From Myxococcota bacterium (GTDB lineage Bacteria; Myxococcota_A; UBA796; UBA9615; JAKLKC01): a stretch of DNA of 64,000 bases. The stretch is taken from NCBI GenBank assembly GCA_023150875.1, contig JAKLKC010000003.1, positions 1 through 64,000 of the forward strand. The letters run 5' to 3'. Of this stretch, positions 55,198-63,056 are shown piece by piece. Position numbers and translations under genes: made by a program. A model generated the notes under the pieces. It was not told the DNA's origin, searched no databases, and saw only the letters and a program-made list of their open reading frames with translations. Each line of letters opens with the position of its first letter. Position 1 is the stretch's first letter.

Positions 55198-55844
55198 TGA
55201 ACTGCTGGCGTGCCAAGCCCCTGCTCACCGCCCTGCTCGACGATGAGCTCTCCGCGGCGGACGCCGAGGCCGTCCGGAAGCACCTCGACGAGTGCGCCGA
55301 GTGCGCGGAGCTCTGCGATCGGCTGGACGCGGTCCCCCCCATCGAGGCTCCAGTCCTGGACCGCGGCCTGGAGGCCCGGCTCTGGGACGAGCTCGACCGC
55401 TCCATCGAGGCGGCCCGCGCCCTCCCCTCCGCGGCGCGCCCCCGGTTCCGGGAGCCCCCGCTGTGGGAGCGCGTGTTCGAGGCGGTGCGCTCCCGGGAGT
55501 TCGCGCTCCCCGTGCCCGCCGCCCTGGCCTACGCGGCCCTGGCTTTCCTGCTCCTGGGGTGGGCGGCCTTCAGCCACCAGCGGGTCCAGGTGCTCGCCGC
55601 CCAGGTGGAGGCCAAAGACGAGACCATCCGCGTCCTCCGGTCCACCGCCGCGCTCCAGGTCCGCGAGCCGGTCCACGATGAGCAGGAGGGATCGGGGGTG
55701 ATGCCCTCGGTGCCCCTCCCCGGCCAGGCACCGCTGCGCGACGGGCTGCGCTCCGTCTCCTACGGGACCGATCCCTACGGCGCCGATCCCACGGCGGACG
55801 CCTACGGAGGGCAGGCGCAGGGCTACTACAACCTGGTGCACTGA
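55194..55844 (+). CDS. Membrane anti-sigma factor with zinc-finger (zf-HC2)
   Basis: 216 residues. The N-terminal ZAS domain has CWRAKPLLTALLDDELSAAD then HLDECAECAELC, the Hx3CxxC zinc site that holds the sigma factor. One membrane span follows (LPVPAALAYAALAFLLLGWA, about 105-125), then a periplasmic coiled segment and a Tyr/Asp/Gly-rich tail (SYGTDPYGADPTADAYGG). It should keep the upstream sigma factor inactive until a periplasmic or redox signal arrives. The S41 protease gene 48 bp downstream is a candidate for signal relay. Confidence 0.92.
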   Translation: MMNCWRAKPLLTALLDDELSAADAEAVRKHLDECAECAELCDRLDAVPPIEAPVLDRGLEARLWDELDRSIEAARALPSAARPRFREPPLWERVFEAVRSREFALPVPAALAYAALAFLLLGWAAFSHQRVQVLAAQVEAKDETIRVLRSTAALQVREPVHDEQEGSGVMPSVPLPGQAPLRDGLRSVSYGTDPYGADPTADAYGGQAQGYYNLVH

Positions 55845-55892
55845 CAGGCCCCCGAGTCCGAGCCCGCGACGCGCGGTGTTTCCCCGGATCCC

Positions 55893-57227
55893 ATGCCCTC
55901 GCCCACCCGACACATCGCGGCGCTCTTCGTCGCCCTGGCGGGCCTCGCCCTGGCGGGGCCGGCCCGCGGGGGAGAGCCGGCGCCCCTCCTGGAGGGGGAT
56001 CTCGGCCCCATCCCCCAGGACGTGCTGGACCTGTCCCGCGTGCCCCTGGCGGATCAGGAGGCCCGGTCCCTCTTCGAGCAGGTGCGCCGCCGGATCCTGG
56101 AGCACCACGCCGACCGGGAGGTGAGCGAGGCCGATCTCTACCTCGCCGCCACGGTGGGGATGCTCGACCTCCTGAACCGCCGCGCCCCCCACCGCGCCAG
56201 CGATCCCCACGGGATCCTGGAGAGCAACGCCCTGCTGGGCGCCGAGGCGCTGAGCTCCGCCGAGGCGCTCCGCCGCGGCGAGAAGACCGGCGTCGGCGTG
56301 GAGTTCCAGCCCGCCTCCCCTCTGGGGGGGATCCTGGTGGTGCAGCGGGTCTTCCCCGGCTCGGCGGCGGCGAAGCGCGGACTGCAGGCGGGGGATCGGA
56401 TCCTGGCCATCGACGGGCACCCCCTGAAGGATGCTCCCTTGCGGACGGTCCTGGGCATGCTCTCGGGCGCCGCGGGCACCCCCATCCACCTGCGGGTGCA
56501 CCGGCCCCGCTCGGCGGGGGGCACCTTCGGGATCACCCTCACCCGGGGGACCTACCGGGTCTCCTCGGTGGCGGTGGCCTACCCGGCGCCGGGAGTGGCC
56601 CACGTCCAGGTCAGCCACTTCAACGGGCTCACGGCGAAGGACCTGCAGGAGGCCCTCGGCTCTGCCCGGGCCGCGGGGATCGACCGCGTCGTGCTGGACC
56701 TGAGGAACAACCCGGGCGGGCTCCTGGGCCCGGCGGCGGCCGTCGCCGAGCTGTTCCTGAGTCCGGGGCAGCTCATCGGCCGGCTGGAGGACGCCTCGGA
56801 GCGTGGCCGGGACCTGGTGGCCCGGGTCGAGGACGGCTTCCGCGGACGCCTGGTCTGCCTGGTCAACCGCTTCACCACCTCGGCGGCCGAGCTGGTCGCC
56901 TCGGCGTTGCAGGACAACGGAAGGGCGGCCCTGGTGGGGGAGCCCACCATGGGCAAGGGGAGCACCGACACCCTCACGGTGCTCCGGCCGGGGCTGGCCC
57001 TGCGCCTGACCACCACGCGGCTGTTGCGCGTGCTGGGGGGGACCTGGGAGGACGAGGGTCTGACGCCGGACGTGTCGGTGGCGGCCTACCCGTCCCCCGA
57101 CGGGGTGGCGCCGCAACTGGACCCGGTCCTGTCCGCGGCCCTGGGCCTCATCGACAGCGACGAGGGCGAGGGGTGGGTGGCCCCGGCCCGGAAGCCCCCG
57201 GTCCGGAACGTCCGGACGACGCCCTGA
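55893..57227 (+). CDS. Secreted S41 (carboxy-terminal processing) protease with PDZ domain
   Basis: 444 residues. Signal peptide HIAALFVALAGLALAGPARG. PDZ domain near 130-200 (GILVVQRVFPGSAAAKRGLQ, GDRILAIDGHPLKD). Catalytic core: VVLDLRNNPGGLLGPA, the nucleophile Ser in RFTTSAAELVASALQDNG, and Lys in GEPTMGKGSTDTL exactly 25 residues later, as in CtpA. It cleaves proteins in the periplasm from their C-terminal end. Same direction as the sigma/anti-sigma pair, so a role in its signalling is possible but unproven. Confidence 0.92.
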   Translation: MPSPTRHIAALFVALAGLALAGPARGGEPAPLLEGDLGPIPQDVLDLSRVPLADQEARSLFEQVRRRILEHHADREVSEADLYLAATVGMLDLLNRRAPHRASDPHGILESNALLGAEALSSAEALRRGEKTGVGVEFQPASPLGGILVVQRVFPGSAAAKRGLQAGDRILAIDGHPLKDAPLRTVLGMLSGAAGTPIHLRVHRPRSAGGTFGITLTRGTYRVSSVAVAYPAPGVAHVQVSHFNGLTAKDLQEALGSARAAGIDRVVLDLRNNPGGLLGPAAAVAELFLSPGQLIGRLEDASERGRDLVARVEDGFRGRLVCLVNRFTTSAAELVASALQDNGRAALVGEPTMGKGSTDTLTVLRPGLALRLTTTRLLRVLGGTWEDEGLTPDVSVAAYPSPDGVAPQLDPVLSAALGLIDSDEGEGWVAPARKPPVRNVRTTP

Positions 57228-57295
57228 TCCCCCTCTCCCGGTGCCCGGTGGGGACCCGTTGCGGACTCTTGGTGCCCGGGTGCGGGCTCCGCCAT

Positions 57296-57325
57296 TTGAC
57301 GCGCTTCGAGCCCGGCCGGTACACT
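57296..57325 (+). promoter_or_regulatory. Promoter of the PATAN-domain gene
   Basis: TTGACG (57296-57301), 18-nt spacer, TACACT (57320-57325), about 60 nt upstream of the GTG at 57387. It separates this gene from the upstream protease operon. Confidence 0.65.
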
Positions 57326-57386
57326 CGGCGGGTGGCGCTCCTCGTCCGGGGGGCCATGAAGCACCCGGATCCCCAACGGCCCGGCA

Positions 57387-59114
57387 GTGTCGAGCACCCT
57401 CGAAGTCCCCTGGGGTCTTGAACGCCTGCAGGAGCTGCATCGCGTCGGCGCGACGGGCACCCTGCAGATGCGCTCCGCGCGGCGCACCGACCTCGACGTC
57501 TACCTCATGGACGGCGAGCTGATCGGCTGCGCCCGGCCCGCCGACCCTCGCGTGGTGGCGCGCCTGCTGGTCAACGGCCGCGCCATCGATCCCGAGGGGG
57601 TCGAGGCGCTGTTCGCCGACCCGGAACTCGACCAGGAGACCTTCATCGAGCGGCTGCTGGACCGGGGACTGGTCTCGCCCGAGACCCTCCAGAGCGTGCT
57701 CGCCGAGCGCTTCCGCGAGAACGTGTACGCGGTGGCGGAGTTCGCCACCGACGAGGGGGCTTTCGCTCCCTCGGAGGCGGTCTTCCCGCCCGACGTACAG
57801 CTCGGGTTCCCCACCGAGCGGCTGATCGAAGAGGCCATCCTCTGGTTCAACCTCGTGCGGTCCCTGCTGGAGGCGATGGACCGGGAGGAGGATCCCGCGT
57901 TCCGGGTGATGCCCGACCTCCGGGCCCGCCGTCCGCGGGCGGGGGCGGCGCTCCTGGCGCTCATGGGGGACGGGCCCGTCCGCCTCTCGGAGCTCCTGGC
58001 CCGCAGCCCGATGAGCGGATCCCGCACCCTCGAGGCGCTGGCGATCCTCTCGGCGGAGGGGCTGGTGGTCGGGACCGACGGGGAGCCGTCCCCGGTCCTC
58101 CTCTCCGAGGAGGATCGGGTCGCCGCCATCATCGATGACGGTGAACCCCCTCCCGGAGAGGATCCCGGCGGCGACTCCGTCGCGGAGCCCGGCCCGGCCG
58201 AGCCAGGCCAGGTGGACGCCTCCTCCCCCCCCGCCCGGGATGGAGACGAGGACGGCGTACTCGACGCGCGCGATGCGGTGCGGCGCTCCGGCGAGGACAC
58301 CGAGGTTCCCCAGGCCATCGACGTGGAGGACCTGACCGTCGACTACGACGAGGTGACCCGGGGCGCCTTCGTGCAGCGGTACGAGGTCCACGACGTGGTG
58401 GACCTCAGCGGGATCGACGACATCCCCGGCGTGGCGGCGCCCCTGGAGTTGGTGGAGATCGGCGTTGAAGGGGGAGACGTCCTCGCCATGGACGAGGACG
58501 ACGAGCCGCCGGTGATCGACGACGGCGGTCTCCAGCCCGCCGATCCCCTGGACGACGTCCTGCGCCTGCCCCTGGAGGGCCAGCCGCCTTCCGGCGACGA
58601 CACCATCGACGAGTACCACATCGTCGTGGACGAGGACGAAGAGCCCGTGGTCCAGCCAAGGCGGAGCGGCGGCGGGACCGCGACGGCCCCGGCGGAGGCC
58701 AACGGGGCGGCCCGGGGGCCCTCCCCCCTCACTCCCGAACAGGTCCGGGCCTTCCAGAAGCGGATCGGGATCTTCAACAGCATCTTCCAGATCATCTACC
58801 GCACCTTCTCCGCCCAGATCGGTCCTCAGCGCACCCTTCAGAGGTTCAACCGCTTCCTCGGCGACGAGTCCCTCCAGTATCCCGGCCTCTTCCGGAGGCT
58901 GCGGGCCAGCTCGGACGGAAGCCTGAACCCCTCGTCACTGGTGCGGAACGTGGCCGAGGCCCACTCCGGGGACCCCGCGGCATTCCTCCATCAGGGCCTC
59001 TACGAGCTGATCTACGTGCACCTCTACGACGCCAAGGACATCCTTCCCCCCGATGTCGAGCGGGACATGATGGACCAGATAGACGCATTCGAGCAGCGTC
59101 TCCACGGCCGCTGA
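57387..59114 (+). CDS. PATAN (DUF4388)-type protein with long acidic linker
   Basis: 575 residues, GTG start. Residues 10-60 match the PATAN start: LERLQELHRVGATGTLQMRS, DVYLMDGELIGCARP. A winged-helix-like part follows (LLALMGDGPVRLSELLARSP), then about 220 residues very rich in Asp/Glu (DVEDLTVDYDEVTRG, VDEDEEPVVQP). The C-terminal 110 residues are helical (FQKRIGIFNSIFQIIYRTFS). PATAN domains occur in regulatory proteins of deltaproteobacteria and cyanobacteria. Role unknown; scaffold in a regulatory complex is a guess. The HAD gene overlaps its stop by one base. Confidence 0.82.
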   Translation: MSSTLEVPWGLERLQELHRVGATGTLQMRSARRTDLDVYLMDGELIGCARPADPRVVARLLVNGRAIDPEGVEALFADPELDQETFIERLLDRGLVSPETLQSVLAERFRENVYAVAEFATDEGAFAPSEAVFPPDVQLGFPTERLIEEAILWFNLVRSLLEAMDREEDPAFRVMPDLRARRPRAGAALLALMGDGPVRLSELLARSPMSGSRTLEALAILSAEGLVVGTDGEPSPVLLSEEDRVAAIIDDGEPPPGEDPGGDSVAEPGPAEPGQVDASSPPARDGDEDGVLDARDAVRRSGEDTEVPQAIDVEDLTVDYDEVTRGAFVQRYEVHDVVDLSGIDDIPGVAAPLELVEIGVEGGDVLAMDEDDEPPVIDDGGLQPADPLDDVLRLPLEGQPPSGDDTIDEYHIVVDEDEEPVVQPRRSGGGTATAPAEANGAARGPSPLTPEQVRAFQKRIGIFNSIFQIIYRTFSAQIGPQRTLQRFNRFLGDESLQYPGLFRRLRASSDGSLNPSSLVRNVAEAHSGDPAAFLHQGLYELIYVHLYDAKDILPPDVERDMMDQIDAFEQRLHGR

Positions 59115-59785
59115 TGGGTGGGCTCGGCGCGGTCCTGCTAGACCTGGACGGCACCCTCATCGACTCCCGGGCGGACCTGGCCGAGGCGGTGAACGTGGTC
59201 CTCGCCGAGGAGGACCTGGTGCCGCTGCCGCTGGACCGGGTGTTGGGCTTCGTCGGCCGCGGGGCGCGCAACCTGCTGGAGCGTTCGTTCGCGGCGGCGG
59301 GGCGCGGAGCCGAGCCCCTCTCCGAGCGCGCCGTGTTGCGCTGGCTGGAGGTCTACGACGCGATCTGCCTCGACCGGACCCGCCCCTACCCCGGTGCGGT
59401 CGAGGCCCTGGACGCCTGGCGGGATGACGGGCTGAGGCTCGGGATCGTCACCAACAAGCCCGCTTCCATCACGGCTCGGATCCTCGCCGGCTTGGGGCTC
59501 GACGGCCGTTTCGGGGTGGTGCTCGGCGGTGACAGCCTGCCGGCGCGGAAGCCCTCGGGGGAACCCGTCCGTTTCGCCTTGGAGACCCTCGGCGTACCCC
59601 CGGGGCGCGCCCTGATGGTGGGGGACAGCGAGGTGGACGTGCTCGCGGGGAGGGCCGCTGGAGTCCGGACCCTCGCCTGCACCTGGGGGATCGGGGACGG
59701 GGAGCGGCTGCTCGCCGCCGGTCCGGACCTCGTGGCCGGCTCCTGGGCCGAGGCGCTGATGACCGTGCGGGCCGAGCTGTTATAG
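59114..59785 (+). CDS. gph: HAD-family phosphatase, phosphoglycolate phosphatase-like
   Basis: 223 residues. HAD motifs: DLDGTLIDS (nucleophile Asp and acid Asp), motif II TNKPA, motif III Lys in ARKPSGEP, motif IV GDSEVDVLAGRAAG. Cap helices of subclass C1 sit between motifs I and II. Size and motifs fit phosphoglycolate phosphatase, which clears 2-phosphoglycolate after DNA repair; other small phosphate substrates cannot be excluded. TGATG overlap with the upstream gene. Confidence 0.88.
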   Translation: MGGLGAVLLDLDGTLIDSRADLAEAVNVVLAEEDLVPLPLDRVLGFVGRGARNLLERSFAAAGRGAEPLSERAVLRWLEVYDAICLDRTRPYPGAVEALDAWRDDGLRLGIVTNKPASITARILAGLGLDGRFGVVLGGDSLPARKPSGEPVRFALETLGVPPGRALMVGDSEVDVLAGRAAGVRTLACTWGIGDGERLLAAGPDLVAGSWAEALMTVRAELL

Positions 59786-59792
59786 TGCCGCC

Positions 59793-60716
59793 ATGCGCTC
59801 CCCCACCGCTTCCTGGCCCTTTCTCGTCGCCGCCGCCCTGGCGTCCGCATGCGGCGACGGCTCCACCTTCGAGCCCGCCGACGACGACGTCGCCACCGAG
59901 GACGACGACTCCGTCCCGGGCGACGACGACACCGGTCCCCAGGGGGCGGCGCCGGTGGCGGACGCCGGGGGCAGCCTCTGGGTGGAGGTCGGGCAGACCG
60001 CGGTCCTGGACGGGTCGGCGAGCTACGATCCCGATGCCCGGCCGCTGACCTACGACTGGAGCCTCCTGAGCGCCCCCGCCGGCAGCGCCGCCGGTATCGT
60101 CGGCAGTACCTCGGTCCAGGCGGCCCTGGTCCCCGACGTCGAGGGGACCTACAGCGTCGAGCTGCTGGTGGACGACGGCACCCAGACCGCCACCGACAGC
60201 GCCCACGTCAACGCCACGGCGGGCGGCGGTGGGGACGACGACGACGACGACGTCCCCAACACGCCGCCGGTGGCCGACGCCGGCTCCGACCGATCGACGA
60301 CGGAGGGTCAGGAGGTCACCCTCGACGGCTCGGGCAGCTTCGACCACGACGGGGACAACCTCGCCTACTCCTGGAGCGCCGTCGCTTGGCCCATCGATCC
60401 CCCGAACCTGTCGGGGGCGGACGGCCCCTACCCTCGCTTCACGCCCGAGGACCCGGGCACCTACGTGGTCCAGCTCATCGTCAACGACGGCTACGTGAAC
60501 TCCCCGCCGGATCAGGTCACCGTCACCGTCGAAGAGGGATCCTCCGGTGACGACGGCTGCGGCTGCTTCGCGACGTCCCGGATCTCGGGGCCCGATCCGC
60601 TGCCCGGCTCCGTCCAGCTCGACACCGCGGGCCCCGGTCGGTCCGGCCCCGCGGGCAGGGCGGCGCTGGCGTCGCTGGCGGCGCTGGCGGTGGCGCTGCG
60701 GCGGACCCGGCGCTAG
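59793..60716 (+). CDS. Predicted lipoprotein with two PKD domains and MYXO-CTERM-like end
   Basis: 307 residues. Signal FLVAAALASAC with a lipidatable Cys at 20, then an Asp/Thr-rich linker (EDDDSVPGDDDTGP). PKD domain 1 at about 53-145 (VADAGGSLWVEVGQTAVLDG) and PKD 2 at about 158-250 (PPVADAGSDRSTTEGQEVTL, with DGSGSFDHDGD) are linked by six Asp. The end has DDGCGCF, a weak hydrophobic stretch (AALASLAALAVAL) and RRTRR, similar to MYXO-CTERM sorting tails. PKD domains act in adhesion or polysaccharide and protein binding at the cell surface. Confidence 0.85.
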   Translation: MRSPTASWPFLVAAALASACGDGSTFEPADDDVATEDDDSVPGDDDTGPQGAAPVADAGGSLWVEVGQTAVLDGSASYDPDARPLTYDWSLLSAPAGSAAGIVGSTSVQAALVPDVEGTYSVELLVDDGTQTATDSAHVNATAGGGGDDDDDDVPNTPPVADAGSDRSTTEGQEVTLDGSGSFDHDGDNLAYSWSAVAWPIDPPNLSGADGPYPRFTPEDPGTYVVQLIVNDGYVNSPPDQVTVTVEEGSSGDDGCGCFATSRISGPDPLPGSVQLDTAGPGRSGPAGRAALASLAALAVALRRTRR

Positions 60717-60731
60717 CCACCCCCCTCCCGG

Positions 60732-62882
60732 TCAGCTCCCCAGGAACACCGCCTCGATCCTCGCCGCCAGGTCGGGGTCGTCGGCCCGGACCGCCTCCAG
60801 CCATCCCTGGAACCCGTCCTTCACCAAGGCGCGGGCGTCCTTGCCGTAGCCCTTCATCCGGCTGTCGAGCCACTCCTGGACGCCCGGCCCACCCTCGCCT
60901 CGCTCCACCCGGGCGCGGAGCTCGGGGAGGACCGACTCCGCGAGGTCGATGCGGTCGTCGATGGCCATCAGCCCGGAGATCCGGTAGGCGAAGTCGGGCA
61001 TGGACAGGCCCACGGCGGCCAGGGCGGCGCGGGTGAAGTCCCGTCCGATCTCCTCGGCCGCCCGGGCGCATCCGTCCATCTGCCGGGTCAGGGCCTCCTC
61101 CGCCGCCCCCTCGCCCAGGGGCTCCGACGGGACCTCGATGTAGATCTTGGTCTTGGGCTCCGTCCCCGACGGCCTCACGATGGCCCGGGCCCCTCCCTCC
61201 AGCTCGAAGACGAGCACGTCCCGGGACGCCCGGTCGGTCTCGCTCCGGATGGGTCCGAACACGCCCCGGGGGTCCTGCCGGTCGTGGAAGGCCGTCACCG
61301 CCCGCCCCGCGATGGAGGCGGGGGGCCGCGCCCGGAACGCCGCCTGGATGGCCTCGATCCGGGCCCGACCCACGGCTCCCCGCATCACCAGGGGCACCTG
61401 GAGGGTGTGGTGGTAGCCGAAGCGGCGGTAGATCCCCGTCAGGTAGTCCAGCACCGTGCGCCCCTCCCCGGCGAGGCGGGAGGCCAGCTCGGCGAGCATC
61501 AGGGCGGGGGCTGCGCCGTCCTTGTCCCGGATCAGGGGCGTGAGCAGGAAGCCGTGGCTCTCCTCGGTGCCCATCACGAAGGCGTCGATCCGCCCCTCGG
61601 CCTCGAGCTTGCGGATCTCCTCGGCGATGTACTTGCAGCCCACCAGCAGGTGCCCGATCACCCGCGCCCCCGCCGCCTCGGCGATGCGGGTGAACAGCTC
61701 GGTGGTGACCTCGGTCTTGACGGCGACGGTCCCCGGCGGACGGGGGGTCTCGTACACGTAGGCGCAGACCAGGCAGGACAGCTCGTTGCCGGTCAGGAAG
61801 CGCAGCCCGCCCCGTCCGTCGGGCACCAGGGCCCCGATCCGGTCGGCGTCGGGATCCGTGGCCAGCACCACGTCGGCGCCCACCTCCAGGGCGATCCGCC
61901 GCGCCGGGCCGAACGCCTCGGGGATCTCGGGGTTGGGCGCGCGGAAGGCCACGCCGGGGAAGAGGCCGTCGTGGGGGCGCTGGGCCTCGGTGTAGCGCAC
62001 CGAGAACCCGGCACGCTCCAGCAGCTCGCCCACGGTGCCGTCCCCGACCCCATGCAGGTTGGTGAACACAACCTTCGCGCCCCGGGCCTGGGGGCGGCGG
62101 GAGAGGGAGAGGTTGAGGGCGATGTAGCCCTCGTGGATCTCCTCCCCGAGGAAGCGCACCTTCCCGTCCCGGACGGCGTCTTGGAAGGGCAGGCGCCGGA
62201 CCTCGGTCACCCGCTCCACCAGGTCCGCCATCCGCTCGTCCTGGGGCGGGATCTCCTGCCCCCCCTGGGCGTTGTAGAACTTGCCGCCGTTGTCGTCGGG
62301 GTGGTTGTGGGAGGCGCTGACGTTCAGCCCTCCGTGGGCGCCGAGCTGGCGGATGGCGAAGCTCAGCTCCGGCGTCGCCATGAAGCGGTCCCCGTCCAGG
62401 GGGTAGGTGTGGACGGTGACCCCCGCCGCCGCGTAGACCTCCGCGGCCAAGGCGGCGAGGTCGCGGCTGGTGAGGCCCAGCAGCGGGTTCGGCACGTCCG
62501 GGGGGTAGGTCTCGCGCAGGTCCCGGAAGACCCGGACGTCCGCGGCCAGCACGACGGACAGGTCGGCGTCCGCCCCGTACCGCTCCCTCAGGAAGGCGAC
62601 GTGCCCCTGCACGCTCGTCGCCAGGGTGTAGGGGTTCATCCGGTTGGTGCCGACCCCCACCGGACCGCGACGGCCGCCGGTCCCGAAGGGGATCACCCGA
62701 TAGAACGAGTCCAGCAGCAGGTCCCACCTGCCGTCGGACACCAGCCGTGCGAGCAGGGGCCGGTACTCCGTGAAGGCGGGATCGGTCATCCACCGGTGGA
62801 GGTTGCGGGCGGCGACGTCGGCCAGCTCGGGGCGGCTCGCCACACCGGCGAGGGCGGTCCTCAGGGTCGAAAGCGCGTCCAT
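60732..62882 (-). CDS. Phosphohexomutase (phosphoglucomutase/phosphomannomutase family)
   Basis: 716 residues. Phosphoserine loop in NVSASHNHPDDNGGKFYN (near residue 190), metal loop DPDADRIG (near 343), sugar loop GTEESHG, phosphate loop RPSGTEPKTKIY (near 570). It interconverts hexose 1- and 6-phosphates for cell-surface polysaccharide or glycogen. About 140 residues follow the last loop (SMPDFAYRISGLMAIDDRID, MKGYGKDARALVKDGFQGWL); most family members end sooner, so an added domain is likely. ATG at 62882; convergent with the PKD lipoprotein. Confidence 0.92.
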   Translation of the reverse strand: MDALSTLRTALAGVASRPELADVAARNLHRWMTDPAFTEYRPLLARLVSDGRWDLLLDSFYRVIPFGTGGRRGPVGVGTNRMNPYTLATSVQGHVAFLRERYGADADLSVVLAADVRVFRDLRETYPPDVPNPLLGLTSRDLAALAAEVYAAAGVTVHTYPLDGDRFMATPELSFAIRQLGAHGGLNVSASHNHPDDNGGKFYNAQGGQEIPPQDERMADLVERVTEVRRLPFQDAVRDGKVRFLGEEIHEGYIALNLSLSRRPQARGAKVVFTNLHGVGDGTVGELLERAGFSVRYTEAQRPHDGLFPGVAFRAPNPEIPEAFGPARRIALEVGADVVLATDPDADRIGALVPDGRGGLRFLTGNELSCLVCAYVYETPRPPGTVAVKTEVTTELFTRIAEAAGARVIGHLLVGCKYIAEEIRKLEAEGRIDAFVMGTEESHGFLLTPLIRDKDGAAPALMLAELASRLAGEGRTVLDYLTGIYRRFGYHHTLQVPLVMRGAVGRARIEAIQAAFRARPPASIAGRAVTAFHDRQDPRGVFGPIRSETDRASRDVLVFELEGGARAIVRPSGTEPKTKIYIEVPSEPLGEGAAEEALTRQMDGCARAAEEIGRDFTRAALAAVGLSMPDFAYRISGLMAIDDRIDLAESVLPELRARVERGEGGPGVQEWLDSRMKGYGKDARALVKDGFQGWLEAVRADDPDLAARIEAVFLGS

Positions 62883-63056
62883 GCTCGTTCCTCCCGCACG
62901 CCGGGCCGGCGCCGCCGGGCCATGGTAAGCCAGCGGGCGAACGAGTCAACGTCGCCGCCGAGGTCGCCAGGCCCCGCCGCCGCCCCCCGCCGGCTCCGCC
63001 CCCCGCGCCGCACCCCCGCTGGCCCGCACCCGGGCCCTGGGCTAATCTGGGTCCCC

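Noticed and set aside
59781..59786. TATAGT as a promoter of the PKD lipoprotein gene
   Set aside because: Only 6 nt before the start codon and without a -35 box.
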